Position numbers and translations under genes: made by a program | Source: Hofstenia miamia | Taxonomy: Eukaryota > Xenacoelomorpha > Acoela > Hofsteniidae | Direction of reading: 5' to 3' | Assembly: GCA_900660155.1 (NCBI GenBank) | Contig: CABFPE010000614.1 | Location: 63,752-127,751 of the forward strand | DNA: 64,000 bases | The notes under the pieces: model-generated | What the model was told of the DNA's origin: nothing | Database searches by the model: none | What the model saw: the letters and a program-made list of their open reading frames with translations, nothing else | Shown here: positions 45,470-56,810 of the stretch, piece by piece | Layout of the letters: every line of letters starts with the position of its first letter | Position numbering within the stretch: position 1 is the stretch's first letter

Positions 45470-46981
45470 GTTGGTAATTAACATATTTACTTAAAAAGAT
45501 TCTTACAAATTGCAAAAAAATGTAATATTCTTGTTTTCAATTGATTAAATTTCTTTAAGCTGTGTTTGACAGCGTTGCCATATTTAAAACACAACTGTTT
45601 TAAGCAGTTGTAAACAGTGTTTTAAACATGGTTTTTGTAATTTTTTTTATAATAGTTGCTTTAATCCGTATTGAATTTCATGGAAAGTTTGGAAAATATT
45701 TTTTGAATTTGTTCATTCATAATTTTATAACCGACTTTCAACCGAAAAAGTAGCAAAACTTGCGTTTTGTTATACAAGTCTAAAACGATAAGTGAATGTT
45801 GATAAATTTATCATAATTCGATGTTTGCTATTATATGTGTTTTGCTCAAAGTTTAGTACATGAAGTGGTTTTGTCTAAGAGCAAAAATATTGTTTTCAAC
45901 TTTTAAGGTCGCTCCCGGTTTATTTTCCTAAATTCTTTATCTTCAACTTTCAAGAACAACCAATCTTTTTATTCAATTAGACACACTTTTGGGCATCAAA
46001 GGGACTTGTTGAAATTGAAGTATCAAATTAATCGTTACCATGTCCACCAAATTCAGCATTTTAAGATTTCCAATTTTTTCAAAATATCTTTAGATTCATG
46101 GTAGATAATTTAATAGGGTTTTTTTCTTTTCATTCCTTATGCTAATATCTAGAAACCCAACCTTTCATAATCATAACTCGATACCTTCATAGTGTCATTA
46201 TAATTGTTATAACTCAAGTATTGTGGAAGATACACACTTAAAACTGGAAGGCTGCTAGATACATATGTTTTATAAGCATTACATTATTTGGATTATAAAA
46301 TTCGCAAAATTCGTTGAAATCAAAAAACTTTTTGTTCTAAAAATCATGACTTCAATTTTTTAAATCATTTTTTTGCTAACAGCCAAATTATACCTACTTA
46401 GAGATTAATATTTCTTTTAATAAACATTATTAACTATTGAAAAATGACAAAAATATTTTTGAAAAAATAACCTTGGAGCCCCTTAAGAGGTTTAACTGTA
46501 GATAATACGATTTTTGCCAACTTTCAAGTTTGATAATCTGGAATTGTTTATTATTTGCAAAGTCACTCATTGATATTCTCATCATTTTACCTATTATATA
46601 TGTAATTTAATATACATATACATTGCTATTACCAGCTATTGTGAGCATTAGTTATTTGAATTAGTATCTTTGTAATGTAGCACATGATTTAAGGTTACTC
46701 ATGTCAATTCTCAGATCTGGCTTCTATAAGATAGTATAGACAAATGATAGTTTCATCTTAGAACATTAAAATTTTTTCAAATTCAGTTAGAGGCGTCTAA
46801 CGCGTTTATTCCTAAAGCCAAATGAATAAGAAGAATGCGTCAGTAAAAAGCTAATTCCAAATCCAAAGCAATGTATATTCTCCTAGGAACAATATGCATT
46901 TAATTAATGATATTAAAAAATTTCCATTTCTTAAAATCTTACCAATTATTTCATTTCTAGTTTTTGTTCGTTCAATTAGAT

Positions 46982-47566
46982 CAGAGTTGCAAGTGAGCTG
47001 TCATCTTTGGCTCATGCGCAGTCCAAATTAGAACTTGTTAAGCCATGTCCAAGCCTAAATTAATTTGCTTAAAGCAAAAATACATTAAAATATTGAATAG
47101 GTATTGTAAATTCAGTGCAATATCAGGAGAAACCAAAAACCATAATGATATAACTATATTTCAATTTATATAGGGCTTTTTACAAAATCACTTTCATAAA
47201 TAGAACGAGTAATAATATTCAGTGAAAAGAGTTGTCTTGAGTATTCGTCGAAATTTTCTAGATATTCCTTTTCTGTAACATGGTCGAGTAGGGCATTCCA
47301 AAGTAACCTTTCCGAAATGCTATTACAGTGTCGCTTCGTTTTCAGTAATTGACTACCCAGCTTCGGAGCAGTGTAATAGGAACTCATTCCAGCCTATTGG
47401 TCAAAAATATTAAAGAGCTGCGAGTTTCCAGTGTATTTGGGAATTACAATTAGAAATTTAAACTTCACTCGGTGGGCTATAATAAGTCAAGTCAATACTA
47501 ATGAAGAACGGCTTCCACTGCAAGCTTAGGTGAACATTGTGCTAGCCCAACTCACTTGCAACTCTG
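46982..47566. mobile_element. Non-autonomous hAT element with 16-bp perfect terminal repeats
   Basis: CAGAGTTGCAAGTGAG at 46982-46997 is exactly repeated in inverted form at 47551-47566. The first eleven bases match the ends of the hAT at 36987-39223, so the two are probably related. Flanking 8-mers AATTAGAT and AACGTGAT agree at 5 of 8 positions, so this is an old insertion. Its interior includes a LINE 3'-terminal coding remnant. Confidence 0.65.
47166..47390 (-). pseudogene. LINE ORF2 C-terminal remnant inside a hAT MITE
   Basis: RHCNSISERLLWNALLDHV followed by FDEYSRQLFS fits the extreme C-terminus of L2/CR1/Jockey ORF2 proteins ('R..S....LWNxLPxxxxxxxxxxxFKxxLKxxLF'). It lies between the inverted ends of the hAT element at 46982-47566. 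Confidence 0.5.
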
Positions 47567-47767
47567 AACGTGATATTTTCGAAATAATTAATACGACATA
47601 ATTTTTCAATTGGGTATCACTAAGTGTAAAGACACTCACAGGTTTTGTCAATCCCTTACATTCACATGTATGATATATAATTACTTTTCATTGGAATATT
47701 GTTTCCAAGTGCTCTTCAGGTTCCAAGCATGGTGAATGGAAACCTTATTTAAATGTTGATTTTTTAG

Positions 47768-47812
47768 CTAGTCGAAGTCAGCAGTCCGATATTAATATGT
47801 CAGTGTTTGACG
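47768..47812 (+). CDS. Host gene exon 8 (45-nt microexon)
   Basis: TTTTTAG acceptor and GTATGA donor bound 45 bases encoding SRSQQSDINMSVFD plus split codons, phase 1 on both sides. Because its length is a multiple of three and its phases are symmetric, it can be skipped without losing frame. It is too short to stand on coding content alone; the phase fit with both neighbours is the support. Confidence 0.5.
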
Positions 47813-50226
47813 GTATGAATCATCTATACATTCTTGTTTTCTATTGCTTTCACTTCACTTTTATTTTATAATGCTTCGTTATCCTACTAATTTTTGAATT
47901 TTAGTTCAGAGCTCTTTCGCTACTCAATGCCAAAGTCGCATTTATATGTAAAACCCTTGTAAAGACCGAAATATTGCTCGTGTCCTTTATCATATCCTTT
48001 ATATTGTCAATTTGGACGTTTAAGTGTTTCTCTCCCAAAGTGACAGGGATTAAATGTAATCCGTGTCGATAACCAAAAATTGAAAGTTTTTAGTGTTTGT
48101 CATTGCAATTTTGTCTAGAAAACACTAGAAATAAATAGTTCTTCATGGCCATTTAAATTCAAAATTTCATTTATTAACGCATTAGTCACAAATGACCACT
48201 AAAGTTGCCAGTATATTTTCTTCAAAATACAATATAATAGAGGGCATAGGACAGAAAAAGAGTGTTTTAATCATTATATTACAGTTAAACACTATACAAT
48301 TTAAATCAAAAATAGTAATAACTTGTTAGAGTATATGGGGAAGAAAGCTACACTGACAACCTTTGTCCTTAGTGACCTGTCGTCAATAATGGATTAAGCA
48401 TTGTAATTGTTGACGGCCAAGCACCAACATTGTCTTCAAACTCTCGCGTAGCGTTGTTCAAATTCTGTAAGCTATGTGGACTTTTGCGCTTCTTGGTGTA
48501 ATTTACCGGATCATTGCGGGTGTGAGATGTTGTATGTTCAGATTTTCTATGAAAATTAAGCACCTCAGTGTTGATTTTGGGCCTAAGCCGCACCACTTTA
48601 GTCGTACTATGGTCCTTTTAGTTGATTAAGTCTAATCTATGTTAAATGGCGTACGATGTAATTGTTCTATGCAGCTTTTCTTTCGTACAATCTATAATCA
48701 TTTTAGTATTTGTCAAATATATATATATTTAAACATAAATTATAATGGAGTTATTGACGGCAATGGCAATTAAGGAAGAAATAAAATAATTAAAAAAATA
48801 GTTAGGCTTTTTTAAAGTTGAAGAGTTCATAACATAATTATGAAAACTAAAATGCAATTAATAAAATTATTGTTTTAGTTCGCGCAGTTAGGATTTTCCG
48901 CAGGATCAGAAATCGCTAATAGTCCAATTTTATTTGTCCAACCTCATTAAATATTCTGATTAATGGGCTCTTGTGGTCCCACTGAATATCCTCTATTATT
49001 ATCTAAGTTAGCAAAAATTTTTAATAAATATTTATTATTTGTTAGTTTGTACTCTCAAATGTCTCGAAAATTTGGACATAACTATTTGGATGCATGTTTG
49101 ACATTAATATTTAAGTTGTGTGCATTATTTAGTTATTGAGAATGTTTAAATATCTGTTTTTCTCTTGACGCAAATTTTTTCTTGCAATTAATTTTACGTA
49201 TGAATAATCTAGCTTAGCGTTTAAATTTATTTCACTTAAACTCTGTCCCAGTTAATAAGTAAACCGGTTTTTTAGGAAAATGAGGTAGTATGATATAAAC
49301 ACGAGTATAATTTCAAGTTTTGATTTTCATTTTTTTTTATAATATGCACAAGATCCTAAACTATCTAATTTGAGCCAAAACCATGGTGTTTACGCTATAA
49401 TAAAACCCCAATTATTGATATAAAACTTTACTTATTAACTGGGACAGCGTTTAATAGAAGCAACACTTTATTTACAAAATTCGCAATGTTTCTACTTGTG
49501 TTTACTGAAGACGACGCCGTAGAACTTTATTATGGCTTTCTGTTTAAATATTTATCGAATCAATCTTCATGTAAGGAAGGTTGGATAATTGTAAACGAAT
49601 TGTTTTACACCAATTTGGACCGCTGAGTTAATGTATGCATTTAGGGGTGCCTGCCAAAAATAAAATTTGCTGCTCCATTAATTCAACTTCAGATCATTCA
49701 CCTAATTCATTCTATAATCCTTGAGTTGATTTTCGGTTTTAACCAATTACGAGATCTTCGCAATATAGTGTGCCCTCAGTAGTTATCTAGCATGGAAGGC
49801 ATTATGGAAGATGAAAATTGGATCTATCAAAATGATGTTGCTTGATCACCCCAACGCTTCTGAGATCATACTCAGTGAATGGTCTATGAAATTTTGCATC
49901 ATAATCTGCAATGAGCAATGGATTACTCACTTTGTATTTTTTTTATTACAATCAAAGTGAATGGCAATTGACACGATTGATAGGCTCAAGAGTTAAATAC
50001 CATGTCTCTTGAAGTACTCAAATCCTGCACGTCATGAATGAACCATGCGTTTGTGTCAATGGGAGACATTGAGATTTTTAATACACCTAAGTTCAAAAAA
50101 CTTAAAATTCTATTGATTTTTGATGGGCACTCTGTAAATATTAAATTTTATGAAAACAATCGTTTCATTTATATAAATTGTAAATTTATCTAAAATATTT
50201 TGAATGCTTACTATTTTGTTATTTAG
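47813..50226 (+). other. Last intron of the host gene
   Basis: 2.4 kb, GTATGA to TTATTTAG. It holds the TTAA-flanked MITE at 49236-49454; nothing else recognised. Confidence 0.5.
49236..49454. mobile_element. Short MITE with 28-bp terminal inverted repeats
   Basis: The 28-base arms 49236-49263 and 49427-49454 are reverse complements with one mismatch and contain CTGTCCCAGTTAATAAGTAA. The outermost four bases of each arm are TTAA, so the true element may be 49240-49450 with TTAA target duplications, as piggyBac-type MITEs make. The interior is AT-rich and non-coding. Confidence 0.75.
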
Positions 50227-51332
50227 ATGAGGAATGCGCCTATATGGAACCGCAAAAGTGCTCTTTGGAACCATTGAATGTTTCAACTAGTTTCAATGAC
50301 TCTAGTTTGGATAAACGCAATAAATTTTTGTCCAACTCCGAGGGACACATTTCTCCGAAGCCATCACCAACGATTGCCTTTACAATGACTGATGAACAAA
50401 TTGACAACAACTATCTATCACTTCCAAAGGAATCCGCTGGTGGTGCTAAAAAGCCTAAGCGACCAGTTAGGGTTATTTCTTTTAAATCTTCTGTTGGAAA
50501 GACTAAAATGGCGAGATTAACATCCCCATTGGACAATCACCGTCCCTATGAGAATCTAAAACCACAAGAAGCTAGTCAAGATCATGCGGTCCAGTGCGGG
50601 TCAACGTCTACGATCTATTCCCCTGCTCTGCACCTATTAGATGTTATTGATGCAAAGAACCGTCACACATTAACTGTTTTCGCATCGAGGAAGCAATCGA
50701 ATGAACATTCCACACTTATGCTGCTTTCGCAGTTCAACAAAGTCCACCGCACACAACGCCACGCTGACACAGCGACATTCGAAGCCATGTGCTGTCAGTT
50801 GCTTGCTGATGCACTTTCCCATGACACCACTGTTTGGAGCATGGATTCTGTTCGAATACGGGTTCAATCTGGGTATAGGCCTCAACTTGAGTTTGTTTCT
50901 GGTGTTGGTAGTAGCACTACTTTACCCAGCGCATTCATTAAGCATCTTGTGTTGTTTCTTCTGCAGGTTCCAGGCGTTACATCTTCAAGTAACAGTGTTA
51001 CTCCAGTAGCTTTACAACGGATGTCCGATAGTAGTTTTATTCTAAAGTCGCTTCGAAAAATTATAGACTCTACTCTCAGTGATGTTGATGCAATGCTTGA
51101 CATTGTGGAGTGCTTGCTGTATGGACCTAATCCATCCGATCTGTCTTCTAATTCTCTTGAAGCTTGTCAGAATTGGCTAATTCAGCAGCGAGCATTTCTA
51201 GTTTCGAACCTGTTTGTGTCGCATATCACATCGGAGGATTCAACTGTTACAAGGGATGTCTACGCAGTTTCATTCTTGACTAGGCTTACACCCATTCGCT
51301 TGGCGGAAGCTCTGAATTTTCTACGTGTCTAG
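50227..51332 (+). CDS. Host gene exon 9: PEAK-like pseudokinase C-lobe and C-terminal helices
   Basis: Encodes residues 466-832 in one exon. Residues 466-595 are disordered with YMEP (Y470), YLSL (Y527), a basic patch KKPKRPVRVISFK and YENL (Y572). From 596 the chain looks folded: SPALHLLDVIDAKN, then TFEAMCCQLLADALSH (like helix E of the PEAK family), VRIRVQSGYRPQLEFVSG (like strands 7-8, without HRD or DFG), a hydrophobic helix IKHLVLFLLQVPG, then DAMLDIVECLLYGPNP (family 'RVLQCLLWGP'), CQNWLIQQRAFLVSNLF (family 'LxNWLDxKRALLxxKFAE') and a final helical stretch to FLRV. Only about 45 residues separate the first helix from the helix-E-like part, too few for a kinase N-lobe. Stop TAG at 51330. 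Confidence 0.75.
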
Positions 51333-51541
51333 TTTCTGCTTTGTTCATAATGATTTCAATTCATATACTGCTTTGAATGTTGATGAAGCGTTTCGCAATG
51401 TTAGTTTAGAAATAGAATTTTGATACCTTTTATTTTAGTATTAATTTACAAATTATTTAACAACAATTCAATAGTTTAAATTCGTTTTTAGGATTTGATG
51501 CCATTTGTAGTTGAAAGCAAGCCAATGTTTTGAACAATTTA

Positions 51542-51547
51542 AATAAA
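51542..51547 (+). terminator. Polyadenylation signal AATAAA
   Basis: A canonical AATAAA 210 bases after the host-gene stop codon, followed by T-rich sequence. It is the first canonical signal I see downstream and gives a short 3' UTR. Confidence 0.65.
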
Positions 51548-51959
51548 AGTTTTTGAAAACATTTTATCGAATTTTATTTGTTTTTAATGCAGCATATCTT
51601 TTTGTCTAAAGCTAGTTTTTTTAAGGTTGTAGATATTTTTAGAAGTAATTATTACATTGCTCAGTGCGGATAAACTTCTGCTACTTATTGTCTGCACATA
51701 TTAGAAATTTGTGATACATATTAACCACAACTTAGAACTATAGTATTGCCGGATTTAAAAGCTGTATTTTGCAATGATTGCGTAGCCGGTCAATTGGCTA
51801 ATGATTCGATGCTATAAATTCTAAACCGTATCAACCCACATGGTCATTATATTATACAATGTAAATTACCAATTGAAAAATTAATCGCATTCTATTTATT
51901 TCTGCAATTTTGAAAAACTTAATGCTATACAGTTTCTGCCTCAAATTACTATGTTAAAT

Positions 51960-52330
51960 TATACCAGAACCTTCGATTCTATTAATCATTACATTGTAAT
52001 TGAAAAACTACCTTACTTAGGGTTTCCTTGTAGTAGTAGGCAATTGATAACTAGTTACCTCAATCAAGGATTCCAGTCATATTAATTTTTTTGCAGTGGT
52101 TACCAGTTTACAGGGAGTGCCCCAAGAGAATATTTTATAGGGCCCTTTTTAGTATTTATGTAAATGGCATGCATTCTGTAACTAATTGCAATTTAAACTA
52201 ATATGCATTTCCCAATATGCAGCGGAATCTATAGAATTGGATTGCAGCAAAGTGTCAAAATATTTGTGTATGCTTAAGCTGATACATGAAGCCAAAACTA
52301 AATCAATCGTAAATGAAAATTATTGCAAAT
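51960..52330 (+). pseudogene. LINE reverse transcriptase fragment
   Basis: Pieces in conserved order: TFDSINHYIVIEKL (motif A region 'AFDxVxHxxLLxKL'), SSRQLITSYLNQGFQ, then VTSLQGVPQENILGPFLVF (motif B 'GVPQGSxLGPxLF'), a degraded YADD region, and KVSKYLCMLKLIHEAKTKSIV ('WLxxNKLxLNxxKTK'). It is L2/CR1/Jockey-like, interrupted by stops and frame changes, and is truncated on both sides. Confidence 0.7.
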
Positions 52331-54178
52331 TAGAAGTACACTTCAATGTTTTTTCAAATCAAATTCTTCAAATAGTATTGAAGTCTGTAATTAAATTGAC
52401 TCAGTATGTCTTTAGGTTTTTGTGGTTCACTCTGCATAGTTACTTCAAGGTGCAATGACATTTTGACTAGTGGCGCTCTCGAACAATCAAGTTGAGAATT
52501 GCTACAACTAAGCACAGTGATAGAATTGATATTAATTCAATTATTGTGTTTGTCAATGAACATAGATCCCAAAAATTGCTTGTGTTGATAACCTAAAAAA
52601 CGACTAGCTTTGCTTGTGATAAACAAGTAGCACTGAAGGGTGTCATGGATTAATGATTCAACTTGATTGTTTAATAAAAGACAATTTAACAGTTATAAAA
52701 CATTGTTGTTAAGGATCTTTAGTAATTTTAATAAGAACATTAGACTAAAAGAGATATATTTCCCTCAACTTAAGCATCATCAATTTACAAAATTTTCCCT
52801 CTAAATATGCATTATTTCACTAAAAGATATTATGCAATTAAGCGTTGATTAAAGGTAATTTATGCTGACATGTGTGATCATTTTTGGTGTTAACACTTGG
52901 TTGCATTAATCTTATGTTAGAAACATTTTAAAAACTTAATCCCATTAATGGCAATTAATGTTTCTCAACGTTAATATTTGAGCAGCCCTGAACTGAATTG
53001 TAAATATTTCTGAATAAAGTATCTCTTAGTTCATAAAGCATTTAGTCCAAACTGCGCAATGCTTGAAATACAAAAGGATATTCTTATTTAAAATTTTGTA
53101 TCAATAATGGTTCACAATCTTTTTCAATTAAGGAATTAGAAAACGCTTTGTTAAATTATAATCAAAGTCCAAAATTCATCATTATTAATTTTCAAATGTA
53201 TCCGAAATATATTCGTAAAATTGTGTGATCTAATAGAAAACCTAGATGATAAACTTTTGGGAAGCGTTTTTTAAAGTTTCCAAATATTTCGAAAATTTCT
53301 AAATCTGAAAAAAGTAAAAATATTGCCTAAAGCACAAAAGTGATCAAGGAATTGGAAAGCTATTCAAAAATTTATTAAAAAAAAATTTTGTGAATGAAAG
53401 AAAATACACAAAGCATTTCAGAACAAAAAATGTTCCCAAATGTTAAAATGCCTAAATTTAGATGTGCCAAGACAGAGAACCTAGTCGAAAAACAGATAGA
53501 AAAACTCAATGATTTGTAGTAATAAACAGATAATCAACAGCAATATATAAATAAATTGAAGAAAAACAATCCGTGTTCCTGACTCCAAATTACTGGAAGA
53601 ACTACAACTGGCTAAGCCATGCGCGACAATCTTGCAGAAATTTAGTGGTAAGGTTGACATCAACGCTCGAACTTTCACAAAATGACTTATAAAACTTAAG
53701 CTAACAATGTTAGCCCAAAGAGCAGGCTTACCCATTGGAATTTGAATCTAATTGGATTCCAATTGGATATTGGAATTAGATTCAAATTGTTGGACAAGCA
53801 ATGTTTGCTATTCATTGGGTTTTCATTGGAATATGTTTACAAAAATTTTCAAGACTACAAATTTTTATAATATAGTTTCCTTAATTCCCACTCCCACGGT
53901 TCTCCAACTAACATAGCAGCGGAAACTCCCAATAAAACACTTATGAATATAAAACATGAATTGCTGTATTTTTTTATCTATACTGAATTGTATTCTATAT
54001 TTTCTAATAACTAAGAGTTCGTTCAGATGGACATGTGCCGTTGCGTGGGTCAAATAAGAATCGTAAGTCCAGCTGAACTAAGCGCTAGTTCAGGAGCTGT
54101 TTCTAAAGCTTGTGTGGTTAGATAAGATCTTGCTACTTATCAATGTTTTTTGTAAGGGGAATTTTTCCAATATGATAT
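52331..54178. other. No gene seen; one hairpin
   Basis: AT-rich. The 13-base arms TTTGAATCTAATT (53741-53753) and AATTAGATTCAAA (53774-53786) are perfect reverse complements around a 20-base spacer containing ATTGGATTCCAATTGGA, a word shared with the repeats at 58229 and 59361. Confidence 0.6.
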
Positions 54179-54652
54179 TTGGTGGGAAATCTTAAATGGT
54201 TGAATAATTTTACATCTAAGAATATACAATCATATAAAGAACAAAGTTTTATGTCAGTTGAGAAAAATTCAAATTGCAGCCAATGTCACCGCTCTCTCAG
54301 GGGAAAAGGCGTTCGGTGTGCAGTTTGTAATTATATTCATGTCGGCTGTTCTGGTCTTCGTTCCTCTGCAGATTGGAAATTAGGATTTAGCTGTCCATCT
54401 TGTGATTGTTCAACGAAAAATATTGCAACAACGAGTCTCACTCAACAGATGAATCAGTTGTCAATTTCCAATCTCACAACTTCCCTTGATGATTCTATCT
54501 TAATAACAGAATATTGTACTAAATCTTCTTTATCAGAGAACAATTCCACTATTGATTTACTGAATCGGATTTTCCGTAGCAGAAGGTCGATTCTAAAGCG
54601 TGACGTAAAGGAGCAGTTTTTCAACTTTCTCAACTATATATCCGTTGCCTGA
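54179..54652 (+). pseudogene. LINE N-terminal zinc-finger ORF segment
   Basis: SNCSQCHRSL, VRCAVCNYIHVGCSGL and FSCPSCDC give the spacing C-x2-C..C-x2-C-x4-H-x2-C..C-x2-C of a PHD/treble-clef-type finger, followed by a Ser/Thr-rich linker. In this family the finger precedes the reverse transcriptase and presumably binds nucleic acid or chromatin; the role is inferred. The first ATG that keeps the finger is at about 54251. Confidence 0.65.
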
Positions 54653-54959
54653 ATAAAGTCAATGACGATCCTGACAATGTAGACAATTGGTCACTTTTGC
54701 TTTGCATTCCAACTTTCTGCTTAAAAGCAAGACAGAATTCGAAGAAGCTTCCACAACTTACATCTTCCATTAAGAAGCTTATAAGCAATTATAGTATGAA
54801 AGTAGTTTCTGAATTTGATTCTCACGATTTTCATCATTCTTCTAAGTCGTCTAAGCGTGATAGCAGAGATATTATACAGGGTAAGGTTGAAGATGCTGAT
54901 CAAGGGTGCCATCCGTCTGTCCAGCAGCACTTATGGTATGGCAACTAGCACACCTGAAG

Positions 54960-55897
54960 TGGTTGAACAACTTAAGAATCTTCATCCTACAGTCAGTTGC
55001 CAAATATTCAATCAATGAATTCATCTCCTGTTTCTATCAGTCCAAAAAAGGTTTTAGATGCAATTCGCTCATTTCACCCAGGTTCTGCTGGTGGTCCAGA
55101 TGGTCTTCGCCCACAGGTTCTACGTGACCTCAGTAAGGAGAGCAATGGAATTTTTGCATAAAATTTCGTAGAATGTCTTACCCAATTTGTTAATTTGGTA
55201 ATTGCAGGCAAAATTCCTAATTACATCCGTCCAATTTTCTTGGTGCAAACCTGTTTGCTCTCCAGAAAAAAATGTCAAGTTGAGACCAATTGCAGTTGGC
55301 GGGACTCTTCGGCGGCTGTGTGAAAAAATTGTGGGTAGATCATGCCAAATGAAGAGAACAACTTAATATGGTCAAAGGCAGTTAGGTTATGCTACGCCAT
55401 GTGGCGCCGAAGCCGCAGTTCACGCTACTCGTCGATATGTACAAAGCTCCAATATAACTGACGATCCCATTTTTGTTAAGATTGATTTTAAAAACGCCTT
55501 CAACATGAACGACAGGCAGCATTTTCTAAACATTGTCGCTGATAAGAATCCTGAAATTTATAATTACACCATTTCTGCATATGGCAAGTACACCAACTTA
55601 TATTTTGACGGCCTTATTTTGGACTCAATGACTGGTGTGCAGCAAGGTGATCCAGAAGGTCCGCCAATTTTTTGTGATTCCATAATTGATTTTACTTCAT
55701 CTCTACAATCTGAATTGAATTTTTTTATCTCGATGATGGAAATATTGCTGATGAAACTATAAAAGTATTGGAAGATCTCAAGCATATAATGTCTTCGGCA
55801 GTTAAAATGGGTCTACAGGTCAATCCTACAAAGTGTGAATTAACGTTTCTTGGAAATCCTTCATTGGAGAAACGAACTTCAATTGAATACATGTTTA
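54960..55897 (+). pseudogene. LINE reverse transcriptase, broken, running into assembly gap
   Basis: Motifs in order: SISPKKVLDAIRSFHPGSAG with GGPDGLRPQ (RT motif 0/1), KLRPIAVGGTLRRLCEK (motif 2), DPIFVKIDFKNAFNMNDR (motif A, catalytic Asp), TGVQQGDPEGPPIFCDSI (motif B), a YLDDG-like motif C near 55727-55741 visible in another frame, and LKHIMSSAVKMGLQVNPTKCEL (motif D region). Several stops and frame shifts separate these stretches, and the 3' part enters the N gap. Confidence 0.75.
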
Positions 55898-56810
55898 NNN
55901 NNNNNNNNNNNNNNNNNNNNNNNNNNNNNNNNNNNNNNNNNNNNNNNNNNNNNNNNNNNNNNNNNNNNNNNNNNNNNNNNNNNNNNNNNNNNNNNNNNNN
56001 NNNNNNNNNNNNNNNNNNNNNNNNNNNNNNNNNNNNNNNNNNNNNNNNNNNNNNNNNNNNNNNNNNNNNNNNNNNNNNNNNNNNNNNNNNNNNNNNNNNN
56101 NNNNNNNNNNNNNNNNNNNNNNNNNNNNNNNNNNNNNNNNNNNNNNNNNNNNNNNNNNNNNNNNNNNNNNNNNNNNNNNNNNNNNNNNNNNNNNNNNNNN
56201 NNNNNNNNNNNNNNNNNNNNNNNNNNNNNNNNNNNNNNNNNNNNNNNNNNNNNNNNNNNNNNNNNNNNNNNNNNNNNNNNNNNNNNNNNNNNNNNNNNNN
56301 NNNNNNNNNNNNNNNNNNNNNNNNNNNNNNNNNNNNNNNNNNNNNNNNNNNNNNNNNNNNNNNNNNNNNNNNNNNNNNNNNNNNNNNNNNNNNNNNNNNN
56401 NNNNNNNNNNNNNNNNNNNNNNNNNNNNNNNNNNNNNNNNNNNNNNNNNNNNNNNNNNNNNNNNNNNNNNNNNNNNNNNNNNNNNNNNNNNNNNNNNNNN
56501 NNNNNNNNNNNNNNNNNNNNNNNNNNNNNNNNNNNNNNNNNNNNNNNNNNNNNNNNNNNNNNNNNNNNNNNNNNNNNNNNNNNNNNNNNNNNNNNNNNNN
56601 NNNNNNNNNNNNNNNNNNNNNNNNNNNNNNNNNNNNNNNNNNNNNNNNNNNNNNNNNNNNNNNNNNNNNNNNNNNNNNNNNNNNNNNNNNNNNNNNNNNN
56701 NNNNNNNNNNNNNNNNNNNNNNNNNNNNNNNNNNNNNNNNNNNNNNNNNNNNNNNNNNNNNNNNNNNNNNNNNNNNNNNNNNNNNNNNNNNNNNNNNNNN
56801 NNNNNNNNNN
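55898..56810. other. Assembly gap (913 N)
   Basis: An unbroken run of N inside the LINE. The frames on both sides belong to the same element type, so the gap probably hides the region between the reverse transcriptase and the C-terminal domain. Confidence 0.99.

Larger units (their letters stand above)
45470..47767 (+). other. Intron between exon segments 7 and 8
   Basis: 2.3 kb, GTTGGT to TTTTTAG. It contains the hAT MITE 46982-47566 with a LINE tail inside. Otherwise AT-rich and featureless. Confidence 0.5.
26204..51332 (+). other. Host gene: PEAK1/Pragmin (NKF3)-like scaffold, nine exon segments
   Basis: Exon segments 26204-26237, 33179-33403, 42505-42852, 44032-44225, 44592-44909, 45197-45236, 45281-45469, 47768-47812 and 50227-51332 join in consistent phase to 833 codons including the stop (832 residues). 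Residues 1 to about 595 are low-complexity and Ser/Pro-rich with a PPPPPP run (187-192), basic 14-3-3-like serines (KKRSRSLD, RARSKTID) and tyrosines in SH2-ligand-like settings: Y32 (EPLY), Y56 (AYATI), Y100 (VYEDY), Y383 (YENM), Y470 (YMEP), Y527 (YLSL), Y572 (YENL). Residues 596-832 resemble the pseudokinase C-lobe and C-terminal helices of the PEAK family, which act at the cytoplasmic face as dimeric adaptors binding Grb2/Shc/Crk/CSK. Family assignment is from remembered motif patterns (LLxGP, QNWL), so moderately sure. First and second introns are 6.9 and 9.1 kb. Confidence 0.7.

Noticed and set aside
50670-51103. Minus-strand and alternate plus-strand frames over the last host exon
   Set aside because: Shadows of the 362-codon frame, which alone matches the upstream splice phase and shows family-like motifs.
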